DNA from: [Phialemoniopsis] sp. UDSM-2020 | Taxonomy: Eukaryota; Ascomycota; Sordariomycetes; Thyridiales; Thyridiaceae | Assembly (NCBI GenBank): GCA_018873225.1 | Contig: JAEILZ010000009.1 | Span: 2,409,501-2,473,500, forward strand | Direction: 5' to 3' | DNA length: 64,000 bases | Shown: positions 23,549-32,724 of the stretch, in pieces | How positions within the stretch are numbered: the first letter of the stretch is position 1 | How the letters are laid out: every line of letters begins with the position of its first letter | Made by a program: the position numbers and the translations under genes | The notes under the pieces: model-generated | The model's database searches: none | What the model saw: only the letters and a program-made list of their open reading frames with translations | Told to the model about the DNA's origin: nothing

Positions 23549-23924
23549 CTAACAGCGATCCTCTCTAACAATGACATTCCAGCCAGTGGAGTGGAAGACC
23601 TGGCCACCAACAGCCCAGTAGGTTCCGATGCAACTATCCATGATCTTCTGAGCGCCGTCGGCGATCGAGTCCCAGCTTTCCAATGTCTTGTCCTTGGAGG
23701 TCTGTAAACCGGAATATCGTGGTCAGTATGGGGGATCCTGAAAAGGAGGAGATTATGTGGATTAAGAACGGAGCCGGAACACTCACGTCGTTGCACCAAT
23801 AAATCGCGCCATCGCCCTTACAGCTTACTTGCTGACATGAGCCGGGACCCGGACCCCAGTTTGGCTGGCCGGGCTTATGACGGAGCTCTTCGATGCCCTT
23901 TGTGATGTTGTCGGGGTCAGTGGG
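23549..23924 (-). pseudogene. 5'-truncated remnant of a small secreted Cys-containing protein
   Basis: Two minus-strand exon-like blocks, 23924-23787 and 23701-23549, joined in phase 0 by an intron with GTGAGT donor and TTTACAG acceptor. Together they give 96 residues: first LPTD-like PDNITKGIEELRHKPG, then SCQQVSCKGDGAIYWCND, then MDSCIGTYWAVGGQVFHSTG and a final REDRC. The five cysteines, WNVIVRED-type end and small size fit a secreted protein of the effector or cell-surface type. A splice acceptor (CTCCAG) precedes the first block, but no start codon with a signal peptide was found in the next 500 bp. That flank holds a dispersed repeat and an unrelated fragment. Loss of the first exon is therefore inferred. 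A more distant first exon would make it a complete gene. Confidence 0.55.
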
Positions 23925-24515
23925 CTGGAGAGCTCATAGCATAAATGCCAGGATGCCGGCGGTGCTGAACCCTCAACCACACACCCGACACAGCCGGCTC
24001 CTCGCGTCGGCCATCCAGACAGAGGCTCGCTCTCGTAATTGACCGACCCTAGATCAGCGACCCGGATTCCAAGCCAGATGTCTATTTGAGGACCAGAGCT
24101 ATCAAACTGTTTGATAGATCACCTTATCTTCTCCAATGATCGCCCAGTGTCCAAGAGTCTCATCGAGCTCGGCAGTCGTCACGCGGCTGGGTTTCTGTAG
24201 CGCGTAGTCGCCGAGACGCCGTGCCAAGAGTAATGACGTACCTTTCGCGGAACTCGTGCAAAAACTTAGCCTTCTCCATGTTACTGGCACGCGGGCTACG
24301 AAGGTTGCAGGCTGGAATTTCGAGCATCCTGTCAGGTATCGACTGCTAGGTGGAGGGTCATCCCACTACCCAGAACCATAGGTCAATACCTCGTAGAGAT
24401 GTCTTGTTTACCCTTACCAACTCTGTACATGTATGTAGGGCCCAATGGAATGTGCAGGTCGTAGGATGTGACAACTCTGCCAATGCCGAGTACCAGTGTA
24501 AACTTTGCATTCAGG
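23925..24515. other. Disturbed intergenic stretch
   Basis: Holds the 24303-24418 dispersed repeat and a minus-strand fragment at about 24102-24290. The fragment ends LGHWAIIGEDKVIYQTV and is preceded by a possible exon (MEKAKFLHEFRE) with a GTACGT donor. I do not recognise the fragment and cannot support a full gene. Confidence 0.4.
24303..24418 (+). repeat. Dispersed repeat, copy A (inverted relative to 29590-29708)
   Basis: About 116 bp beginning GGTTGCAGGCTG and ending near TTTACCCTTACC. It aligns with the reverse complement of 29590-29708. The middle (GTCAGGTATCGACTGCTAGG) is identical in both copies. Most differences are transitions plus a 2-bp indel. Similarity stops abruptly at both ends, as expected for a small transposon fragment or SINE. 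The family is unknown. Confidence 0.7.
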
Positions 24516-25289
24516 CTACAAACGCTCAGGTCTCTTAGATACAAACAAATGTGCAATACCGCCGAAAATGGTAACAACCTGGGGTCCAGTTAGCATATCG
24601 TCAAGCCATACTTCCGGGTCGAGGTACCAACCACTTCATCAACGAGCTTCAATCCAAAGGGCAGCGCATGATATGCATCGCCATCGTAGTATACCCTCAG
24701 TGTATACCACAATCCTCCCCACCCTTCTCCGGCAAACAGATCGTTGAAGAACCTGGCAGAATGATCAGACACCCGAAAGAAACGAAGCTGGCTCGAGCAC
24801 ACTTACATGGCCTTGTACATGCCCGCAGGGTCTGGCTTCTCCCGCAGAATCAGTTTCTCGCCCTCGAAACCTAGGATGCTGTGCACAGTACGGCGGGGGA
24901 CGAGCACGACTGGATCGCCGGCCTTGACAACTGTCGTCTTTCCGTGGACTGTGATCATCGCTCTGCCTTCGATCACACTTAAGTGCTCTGCGTGATGCTG
25001 TAGCGTTGATGTATGACATTAGCACCAATCAGCGGGCCGTGTGGACCGCGACTCCGACCTTCTGCTTACTTTGTGCCAGTGCGGGGGGACAACGAGAGCC
25101 TCTTCGCCGGTGCAGATAGTATCCATGACGTATCGATCCACCGAGCCTTCTGGCTCGGCCTCGTCGATGGTGATTTGCATGGTTTTGCCCTGTGAAGTAT
25201 TGGTTATGTGTGTCAGCAGAAACGGACGACTAGTGTCTGTGATGTACCTTCCCTATAATCAGGGTCTTCAAGACTTTGACGGACCCCAT
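24516..25289 (-). CDS. Cupin-domain protein (178 aa)
   Basis: Five minus-strand exons: 25289-25248, 25189-25070, 24997-24807, 24752-24632 and 24578-24516. The first three introns have good GTACAT or GTAAGC/GTAAGT donors. The last donor (GTTGGT) is weak, so the C-terminal 20 residues (VVTIFGGIAHLFVSKRPERL) are less certain. The core is a single cupin fold: motif 1 is VPPHWHKHHAEHLSVIEG with the HxH metal ligands (the usual Glu ligand position reads His), and motif 2 is AGDPVVLVPRRTVHSI with its His. Cupins of this size may be metal-dependent isomerases, oxygenases or binding proteins; no substrate can be assigned. No signal peptide. It sits in a zone with repeats and a truncated gene, but its own exons appear intact. 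Confidence 0.75.
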
Positions 25290-26409
25290 ATTGCTGTCTA
25301 TCTATTTGTTAGGGGTGATAGAAGATGAAGAGTGGAAGAGAAAGCGAGGCTCTTCTCAGGCAGGCCGAAGCTCAATTAGCGACAAAACCAATGCATGTGT
25401 GCGAGAGAAGGCGGAAAACATGAGAAAGTTAAATCACCGTAGAACAGATGAGGCACGGAGTTAGCATCGTCAATTAGGGCGAGCTTAGTTTGGTGAAAGG
25501 AAGGCTCGGACCGAGTGCAAGCTGAAGCATTTTCCTGTTCGGGCTAGTGGCCGATCTCGTGAAGGATTTGGGCGTTGACATAAAGAGTGGGTAGTGGCAT
25601 GCGTGCGGGCGGCTGACTGGTCCATCCAACGGGTGTGACAGGATGACTTGACGCTTGTACCGAGACAGCTGGCCTTTGTCGATGCTCCCACTACCTAATT
25701 AAGCCTAGACCGACCCCATGTGTAAGCATAGCCATCCCCAGACGATGGTGTTCACCCCATATGATATTGAGCAATCTCGACAATGTTCATATGTAAATGA
25801 ACTGTTCGGGATAACTGAAAGAGCATCATCATGCAGATTGTCAGGTCCGAGTATCTGCATGAAAACAAGCTCTGAAGGGATGTGCATGTTTACATGCTCC
25901 GCTCTGTATTTCTAAATTATCCTATCTAGTCTGAGCGCGCGTGGGCTTCAGTCATACGGCAAGCAATGTCATCTGCTTGAAGACTTGGGATTGATGACCC
26001 GAAGGTCCAGAAGCTTAGAGGCCTTATAAAGGAGAATTGCAGCGAAGTCTAGCAGAGCAGATGGCCTTGTGCCGTAGTGGTATGGACGAATGTGATAGTA
26101 ACTCCTGTATCTAAGCAAACCAACGCTAGGTGCTTGAGGCCTGCGATTCGATTCCAAACCATGCCTGCTCGCTTTTCTTTTTCCTTTTTATCCTTTTTGG
26201 TTAATGACCTAGTGTTTCTGAATCTGAGGTGAGAGTCAAGTGAGTGGGTGGTTCACTGGGAGATGTAACAGTGTGGGGAGAAGTTCAGTCTATTTCTATC
26301 CAACGCATACAATCTATCAGTTTTTTTGTGACTGTTATCCCCCTTGTGTCTCGATCTCTGTTAAGAGAAGATACCCAACAGATTCTGAGGCTTCATTGTT
26401 CTGACATCT
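25290..26409. other. Intergenic region upstream of the cupin gene
   Basis: No supported protein gene. It contains a possible tRNA-like or SINE-like Pol III unit at about 26061-26185 (separate entry). The remainder shows only short frames. Confidence 0.5.
26061..26185 (+). other. tRNA-like / SINE-like Pol III unit (degenerate)
   Basis: A candidate A box (TAGTGGTATGG, 26075-26085) is followed about 60 bp later by a strong B box (GATTCGATTCC, 26145-26155). T-runs of 4 and 5 follow at 26173-26182 and would end Pol III transcription. The ends GGCCTTG and CCATGCC pair at five of seven positions, but the T-arm stem does not pair, so this is not a functional tRNA. It could be a tRNA-derived SINE or a decayed tRNA gene. 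Confidence 0.3.
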
Positions 26410-28662
26410 TTACTCTGCTTTCCAGCCGTTTCTCGGCTCCGATCCATGCTCGGATCCACCCTGGGGCTCTGTGCCATACACATTGGTACCCAAGGAATAG
26501 TTCTGCAAGCCCAGTCCCTGGTTGTAAGCAGTCTGAGGTGCCTGGCTGTAGGCAGGCGTCTGCACGGGGCCCTGGCTGAAGACTGAATCGGGTCCATGCT
26601 GGCTGACGGGGCCAGCGTTCTGAAATCCTGACCAGTTGGTGGCTTGGAAGGATGATGGCTGAGAAGTCGATTGACCATTGAAGGTCTGCATTAAATGCTG
26701 ACCCTGGGAAGGCGGTGGAGTGCCGAAGTTCTGCAGGGCGTTTTGGTAAGAGGTGTCACTACCGAAGCCTTGAGGAGCATTCAGACCCTGGGAGGATGGT
26801 GGAGTACTCATTTGCATCGCGTTCGAACCCTGGGACAAAGGTCGACCGTCGTAGCTGAGCTGGCCACTACCACCTTGAGGACCACCTTGGGCCCACCACG
26901 GGTTCGATGTCGGCGCTGGATAGACAGGCTGAGGCTGCTGAATGGTCAGTTGAGGATCAATGGGAATATCGGCAGGCGAACCGGCCGAGAACAGCGGCTG
27001 TTGATCCAGAGTGGAATTCTGTGGGAATTGTCCCATGTACTGGGCAGGTGACTGCATCTGCCAGTTGCCCTGCTGAACAGGGCTCGGGGCTGTGAAGTCA
27101 AGGTTCTGCTGGCTTGGCACGGGGAACTGTGCAATGTTCTGCGGGAGTTGGGTAGGGAGGAGCTGTGCAGGTGCAAAGCCCTGCTGCGCATAGTGAGGCG
27201 ATGGCTGAACCACTTGGCCCATGTGCGAACCAGGATTATTCAGCGGTGCAACGGGGTAGGATGGAGCGTCGCCATCAGTCTTCACATGCTCGGGCGAAGG
27301 AGCAGAACTAACCGGAGAAAAGGCAGATCCAACCTCTTGAGGCGAGTCGATTGCTTGACCGACGGGGCTCGGGGTATTAGGAGCGTTCCGGCGAGCGACG
27401 TCGATCCTAGTGAGGACACGGAAAATCTTCGGTTTGTTAGCCAGATCAACCCTGGCGCGTTTATACACCGGCTGGTCGTCATCAGCGTCGTTATCGTTCA
27501 ACCTCTTCGCGATTCGATCAGCAACGTGAGGGTGATGAGCCTTGAGCTTGTCAAAGTTCAAGGCGGCATCGTTGTTGTTCTTCATGGCGGCATTGGCCAG
27601 CTTCACCTGCAGGTCGCGCTCCTCGTTTTGGCACCTGTTGCTCGCCTTGCGGAATGCCTCCTTGTCCGGTGCTGCGGCAAGTCGACGGTCCCAATGCGAG
27701 TTGGTGAGATTCTTGACCAGAGTCTTGTGGGTCCTCAGCACATCGAGCACGGCGAGGAAGCGGTCGCGGAAGGTTGGGTACTCGTCGTATGCCCAATCGT
27801 TGGTCCAGCTCTCCAAAGACGAATGGCCGTCTTGGGCATCCCTGATAGCATAGAGCAAGTTCCAGCAGATCATCTCGATCTCGATCGGGGAGAGCCTCTC
27901 GCTGGATGCGACAGCAAGCGTCTTCTTGGGTGGTTGCGGCTCCTTGTCATCCTCTTTGGGCTTAGGCCTGGGAGCATCCTTGGCCCTCGACCTTCGAGGC
28001 CTGGCCTTTCCCTTCCCATAGCCAGTATCTTTCTCCGGAGTCGGGATGAGGCCCTTGTTCTTGCTAACCCGATAGGCCTCCCAGCGGCGCCTATCCTCTG
28101 TCTGCTGAGCGGTCTCGTGCAAGTCGCTGTAGTCGATGATAGCGTTGTACAAGGCCTCAACCAGTCGCTGCTGACCTTCATTCGACTTGGGAAAGTGCTC
28201 GTTGTTCATGGACCGCTGGGCGTCGTTCATTGTCTGGTAGATGTTCAAGACATCCGTGGCTTCGTCGTGAGTGCGAAGCATTCCCTGGTAGGGCTCGTTG
28301 CCGCGGCTCAACTGCTTCACCCACCAGTCGAGGTTGTTGACGTCCATCTCCGGCAGTGGAGGAGGTGTAGACATCGCGATGGTCTCGGGTACTGATAAGT
28401 GACGTGTGTAGTCACCAAACGCTTTCTCAAAGTCCGGCGTGAATGCGTCGCGGCAAACCTCTTGCGGGTTACCGAGAGGGAGAAGATCGAAGACTTGGCG
28501 AATGACTTCTTCCTTCAGACCAGAACCACGAAAGTCTATAGCAGCTGGCATAGCATTCTGCCTCTTTGCAGCATCGTGAACCGTTGCGATGACTAGCCAG
28601 AAAGTCTTCCTCTCCTCGTCATCGGCGAGGAGGTGGTAGTATGCTGTCAGGGAGAGCCGCAT
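26410..28662 (-). CDS. Hypothetical protein with Gln/Pro-rich C-terminus (750 aa)
   Basis: Single exon, 750 residues, not recognised. Residues 1-190 are mostly helical and begin MRLSLTAYYHLLADDEERKTFW. A basic patch at about 215-245 (KGKARPRRSRAKDAPRPKPKEDDKEPQ) could be a nuclear localisation signal. A second helical block runs from about 255 to 400 (SPIEIEMICWNLLYAIRDAQDG) and includes YKRARVDLANKPK, also basic. From about 430 to the end the chain is low-complexity, rich in Gln, Pro, Ser and Asn, with repeats of SQG and PxQ types, like a disordered transcriptional or RNA-binding protein. No membrane segment or signal peptide. A nuclear role is inference. A 415-codon antisense frame covers the same region and is a composition shadow. 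Confidence 0.72.
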   Translation of the reverse strand: MRLSLTAYYHLLADDEERKTFWLVIATVHDAAKRQNAMPAAIDFRGSGLKEEVIRQVFDLLPLGNPQEVCRDAFTPDFEKAFGDYTRHLSVPETIAMSTPPPLPEMDVNNLDWWVKQLSRGNEPYQGMLRTHDEATDVLNIYQTMNDAQRSMNNEHFPKSNEGQQRLVEALYNAIIDYSDLHETAQQTEDRRRWEAYRVSKNKGLIPTPEKDTGYGKGKARPRRSRAKDAPRPKPKEDDKEPQPPKKTLAVASSERLSPIEIEMICWNLLYAIRDAQDGHSSLESWTNDWAYDEYPTFRDRFLAVLDVLRTHKTLVKNLTNSHWDRRLAAAPDKEAFRKASNRCQNEERDLQVKLANAAMKNNNDAALNFDKLKAHHPHVADRIAKRLNDNDADDDQPVYKRARVDLANKPKIFRVLTRIDVARRNAPNTPSPVGQAIDSPQEVGSAFSPVSSAPSPEHVKTDGDAPSYPVAPLNNPGSHMGQVVQPSPHYAQQGFAPAQLLPTQLPQNIAQFPVPSQQNLDFTAPSPVQQGNWQMQSPAQYMGQFPQNSTLDQQPLFSAGSPADIPIDPQLTIQQPQPVYPAPTSNPWWAQGGPQGGSGQLSYDGRPLSQGSNAMQMSTPPSSQGLNAPQGFGSDTSYQNALQNFGTPPPSQGQHLMQTFNGQSTSQPSSFQATNWSGFQNAGPVSQHGPDSVFSQGPVQTPAYSQAPQTAYNQGLGLQNYSLGTNVYGTEPQGGSEHGSEPRNGWKAE

Positions 28663-29589
28663 GATGGCGACTTGTCCGGGAGCTTCCGTAAGAATGTTTC
28701 GGAGAGCTTAGGTTTGTAGAGTCGGAAGTGTGTTCAGCTGTGTCGAGTGTCTAGAAGCTGTGTTTGAATGAGTGGGAAGATTGCTGGCAGTTGTGATGAG
28801 GTTGTAGTTTAGGATGGGTGGGAAGAGCGACTTGGTCAAGGAGGAGTTGGAGTTCAAGAGGAGTAAGAGTTGAAGAAAAGTGAAGAACATTATGCAGAGG
28901 CGACAACTTGAATATATACGAAATGGAAACGAGGGCTCGACACGAGTTGAAACAATCTAGGACAGGAACAACATCACTTCATGTCAAACGACAGGCAGTG
29001 AATCTCTGTCTTGCGAAGCAAGAATGTCAAGGATTCTGCTTCTATAACAGCTGCAAACAAAGAAATGGTATCATAATTGAATGATCAGATATGATATTGA
29101 ATTTTGCCGGGGTATCGAAGGACAAAGCCATCGCCAAGGCTACCACAGAGACAAAGAAATCATGCTCATAGTAACAAGACTTTTGGTTCGAGAAGGTGAA
29201 TAGGGAATACCATTCAATAATATCATGTTCCTCGCATCGAAGAAGTTTGATGTCTCAGAAGATCGAGTCCTCGAGAGTTTCAAAGTGGTTTTGTAGTTTC
29301 CGAAGGAGATTGATTGCAACCATCGTTCACACTATATCACTTTATATCACTCTTTCAAGTCGATGCCATACATTTTGCTTGTGTTCTCACTTCACTCCAG
29401 ACTCTGGGTTTGACCTATCGAGTTGTGTTCTTGGCCCGATCAATTGGCTTTAAACTTGTGATTTACTTGTTGACGATTGCTACATTACAGGTTTGGTCGT
29501 CCACAATCACTGCGTGCCAGAACAATCAGAGTGTTTGGACTCAGAGATTTGCACATCTTGTTTAGAAAGTCACTCCAGGAGATATAGCC

Positions 29590-29708
29590 GGCAAGGGTAA
29601 ATAAGACGTCTCTGTGAAGTATTGAACTATATGGTTTTGGGTAGTGGGATAATCCTCCACCTAGCAGTCGATACCTGACAAGGGGGTCGAAATTTCAGCC
29701 TGCAACCC
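29590..29708 (-). repeat. Dispersed repeat, copy B (inverted relative to 24303-24418)
   Basis: The reverse complement aligns end to end with 24303-24418 and shares an identical central block of 20 or more bases. This copy carries more A/T at several differing sites, consistent with but not proof of repeat-induced point mutation. It lies about 5.2 kb from copy A in opposite orientation, with the 750-residue gene between. Confidence 0.7.
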
Positions 29709-29832
29709 CAACAGCAAAGAGCGTTTTAACTACGTGGTTAGGAGGTTTCTCCTTACTTCTTCAAGGTGTACGTCATATCCAGCCAATACAACTTGAATCA
29801 ACACAACATTCATTCAAGACCTGAGGAAATTC

Positions 29833-29939
29833 AAAAAAAAAAAAAAAAAAAAAAAAAAAGGAAAAAAAAGAAAAAAAAAAAAAGAGAGGGAAATTCAAAA
29901 AAAAAAGAAAGAAAAAGAGAGGAAAAAAAAAGAAAAAAG
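29833..29939 (+). repeat. A-rich polypurine tract
   Basis: About 107 nt of almost pure A with scattered G. Its start sequence (GAAATTCAAAAA) recurs about 62 nt later, suggesting a local duplication. It could be an old retroposon tail or simply slippage. Confidence 0.8.
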
Positions 29940-30017
29940 ACAAATCCCATAAGAAAGATAGGTATTATTCACCTATTTGTGATGATGATTTCTCTTGTTT
30001 TACTGAGGGATTAGTCA

Positions 30018-30730
30018 ATGCTATCAGCCAAAGGTAAGAGTTGTCCCATACTATGTTATACATTTTACTAACAACCCTGGCAATTTCATCTATACTAGGA
30101 ATGCCAACCATAGTCATTGATTATCGAAAGCAATGCCGCCGGACTGTATCAGATAAGCATTGTATACATTGCAATGCATCTGAGGCCTATATATATAGGT
30201 TTGCTACATCGGCCGAGCTTGCTGCTGTGAACATTTATGACCTCAAGATTCACCATGTCATAGGCTTTGCTGCAGATATAGCTCGGGAGACAGGTCCACG
30301 AAACTATCTCAATATCTTACGACAAACGCTTGGCCGAGTTATCATCAAGTCTATAGGGGCCATCCCCTTCCATCCTTCATTCCTATGGAACAACTCTCGC
30401 GCTGACTTGTCGAAGTCAATTTTGAAAGGCTCAGTCATTCCAGTGCTGACTAATATCCCTAGCAATGTTGAGTCTGAAGACACCTGGAATACCATGATAC
30501 TCGGGACCCTATGCAGCCAGCGCGTCACTCAAAACACCTTTCGCAATGTTATTGCGGTCGAGAAGGATCTGGGTAAGTTTCACCGGTTGGCCTTGATGCT
30601 CAGAGACTAAATTTCCCTAAGGCCTGATGCAGATCCTCAGTGGTGGCACCTTCGGAGCGTCACGCTCACCTCGCTTGCTAACAAAATGAATGATCCATAT
30701 GCGCTTAGGTGGTGGGATAATCCTGGGTGA
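30018..30730 (+). CDS. Unrecognised 195-aa protein, three exons
   Basis: Proposed exons are 30018-30033, 30099-30572 and 30633-30730. Both introns have GTAAGA/GTAAGT donors and CTAG/GCAG acceptors, and the phases close. The protein starts MLSAKGMPTIVIDYRKQCRR, has a CIHC pair near residue 33, and ends ANKMNDPYALRWWDNPG. The third exon makes the model convincing because it adds a Trp-rich end in frame. Without the second splice the frame stops at 30610. No domain, signal peptide or membrane segment is recognised. Base composition is more AT-rich than the neighbours. It lies between an A-rich repeat and the AflR-like regulator, so it may be a lineage-specific or mobile-element gene. The 16-nt first exon is the weakest part. 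Translation could instead begin at the ATG at 30101. Confidence 0.5.
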
Positions 30731-31053
30731 TCAGTTTAGAATTGAGGTACATCGAGAAGGCAAACCGTCAACTAATCTGTCACCCACTTGCGGGCTCAGC
30801 TTACCAACGACGTTGTGGAGACCGCCGAATGCTCCGAATGTGGGCCTAAGAAAACAGTGGCCACAAAAAAAGTCTCCGATCGCCCACCATGTCGACCCAA
30901 CCCCAGCACACTTCGTACCTCTGGATCGAGGGATCTCCAATGTGGGTCCAAAAGGCCTCCGAATGCCAGAGAAAACTGGGTCAGACACATCCCAGCTCAG
31001 TCAGTGGTTTACCGAATTCATCCTCTGCAACCTCATCAGAGCGCTTGACGAAT
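30731..31053. other. Upstream region of the AflR-like regulator
   Basis: The regulator's reading frame extends upstream to an ATG at 30889, but those 55 codons look like leader sequence. No other feature is seen. Confidence 0.45.
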
Positions 31054-32421
31054 ATGAACGCGCATGTGTCCAACAAGCGCTCGGCCTGCGACAGGTGTCG
31101 CGAACAGAAATTGCGCTGTCCGCGGGCCGACAAGGGTGCCGGCGCCTGCACACGGTGCGTCCGCGCCGGGGCGGTATGTACTACCAGCAGCTCCAGGCCT
31201 CTCGGACGGCCCCGCGTGAAGAACGTCGCGGTGGGGGCCGGGGCCAGTCCTCCGGGGCGGGAAGCGCAGACCGGGCCATTGGAAGCAGAGCCGATGGCAT
31301 TGTCAAATGACGCTTTTGCTGCGAGCGGCACGCCTTTCTGGCAAGGGATGGACCTGACAACTCCCGGCGATGGCATGGCGAGCCGCAACGGCGATCCATG
31401 GGCACAATTCGACACCACGAGCTTATTCGGCCTACCTCTCGGAGACCAATACTTTATGGATTCCTTGGATGAACTCATGGATAGTGGCTCTCGTCGCAGC
31501 TCCCTGCGAGTCGCGAACGCGGAGCCTATGACCATTGATGCGACGAACGGGCCCAAGACTAGTCCTGAAAGCAACGATCGGACAGAGGACAGCGCTGCAG
31601 ACACAGCCGACACCCAAACTGCTTCCTTCCTGTCGCCAGCTATAATTGTATCAGAGCTATCTCGTGTGAACGAGGATCTTGCACAACAGCTGGCCTTGCT
31701 CCACACCTATCCGTGGCAAGGTCCCGAGGTCACCAACTACTGCGTCGAAAAGTCCCAGCATACAGAGAACAACCCCATGGCGCAGGCTCTGCAAAGCACG
31801 GCCAAGTTTACAACCCTTCTACGAAAGATATCTGCAGCATCAACTCCGTCTGAGTCGCCCGACAATTCCACCGACAAGTCAACGGCATCCGATTCAGGTA
31901 TCTCCGTTGCTTCAGCCACACCCAGGACGCCTACCTCGGTCGCGACATGGAACCTACATCCAAACGTACCCCAGCCGGGCATACTGAGTACTACGAACTC
32001 CCTACTCATTCTAGCCACCTACATTCAGCTTCTGCAGCTCTGGGCTGGGCTGCTTGGCCAAGCGTGCGAGACCCTCAAAGAGCTACCCCGCGACTTGATA
32101 GACTCCTTCAGCGCCCCGCCAGACTTTCACGTCGCTGGCCTCCCTGGGATGAAAGGGCGGTTGTACGCCAAGCTGATCATTCACATTGTGCGAGATCAAC
32201 TTGCAAGTGTGGAACGGCCCTTGGGGCTGCCAGCCGAGTATCGCATCTGTGAGGATGTGACCCTTGACAAGGACCAGGGCATCTTCAACACCGCGAACTT
32301 ATCCGGCCTTCTCAAGACGACAATGAGTCAGGCGGATGCCGACACGAACAGCTCTGGAGAGAAACTTGTGGAGTTCTTGCGAGACACTTTCAAAAAGATG
32401 GCCGCTGTACTTGATAGCTGA
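31054..32421 (+). CDS. AflR-like Zn2Cys6 regulator
   Basis: Single exon. I chose the ATG at 31054 (MNAHVSNKRSACDRC) over 30889 because regulators of this group begin a few residues before the zinc cluster. This gives 455 residues. The cluster is CX2CX6CX9CX2CX6C (Cys 12, 15, 22, 32, 35, 42), with the longer central loop found in AflR-type proteins. It is followed by a basic SRPLGRPR stretch. A Ser/Thr/Asp-rich middle leads to a helical region at about 330-440 (LLILATYIQLLQLWAGLLGQACETL) like the AflR-family C-terminal domain. These proteins usually control secondary-metabolite clusters. Its convergent neighbour is a 14-TM exporter, but no PKS, NRPS or terpene synthase is present here. Pathway membership is inferred. 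Confidence 0.88.
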   Translation: MNAHVSNKRSACDRCREQKLRCPRADKGAGACTRCVRAGAVCTTSSSRPLGRPRVKNVAVGAGASPPGREAQTGPLEAEPMALSNDAFAASGTPFWQGMDLTTPGDGMASRNGDPWAQFDTTSLFGLPLGDQYFMDSLDELMDSGSRRSSLRVANAEPMTIDATNGPKTSPESNDRTEDSAADTADTQTASFLSPAIIVSELSRVNEDLAQQLALLHTYPWQGPEVTNYCVEKSQHTENNPMAQALQSTAKFTTLLRKISAASTPSESPDNSTDKSTASDSGISVASATPRTPTSVATWNLHPNVPQPGILSTTNSLLILATYIQLLQLWAGLLGQACETLKELPRDLIDSFSAPPDFHVAGLPGMKGRLYAKLIIHIVRDQLASVERPLGLPAEYRICEDVTLDKDQGIFNTANLSGLLKTTMSQADADTNSSGEKLVEFLRDTFKKMAAVLDS

Positions 32422-32724
32422 TAGGTGTTTGCTTTAATTTAAGCGATAAAATTGTAATGAGACATATTTCACACAAGAGTTGTAGAGCAAGTAAATAGAA
32501 AGAGCCTCTTGAGGGCTGTTCGACGTATATGGTCAGATACAAAGCAAGTCTAGACTTATTATTCGTAAAGATGTGGCTCAGTAAGTCAATATCAAGTCAA
32601 TATCAAGTCTATTAGGTACATTCTATATTTACTAGTACATTGGAGGAAATGTGTTTGTTGTGAACTGTTCAACAAATGCAGTCCGTGTGTTGGTACAGGA
32701 GATACGGTCGAGTAACAAAGGAGA
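32422..32724. other. Convergent 3' region with a short tandem repeat
   Basis: AT-rich gap between the regulator and the exporter, which are transcribed toward each other. An 11-bp unit (AAGTCAATATC) repeats about 2.4 times at 32583-32609. No gene is supported. Confidence 0.6.

Larger units (their letters stand above)
28663..30017. other. Intergenic region with repeat and polypurine tract
   Basis: The first 250 bp are the upstream region of the 750-residue gene. Further on come copy B of the dispersed repeat (29590-29708) and a long A/G tract (29833-29939). No protein gene is supported. The open frame across the A tract merely encodes poly-Lys. Confidence 0.55.

Noticed and set aside
26061..26165. 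Intact tRNA gene
   Set aside because: A and B boxes are present, but the T-arm stem does not pair and the acceptor stem has two mismatches.
27148..28395. 415-codon plus-strand frame
   Set aside because: Antisense shadow of the 750-residue minus-strand gene; no motif of its own.
29766..30014. Frame encoding a poly-lysine protein
   Set aside because: Simply the translation of the A-rich tract.
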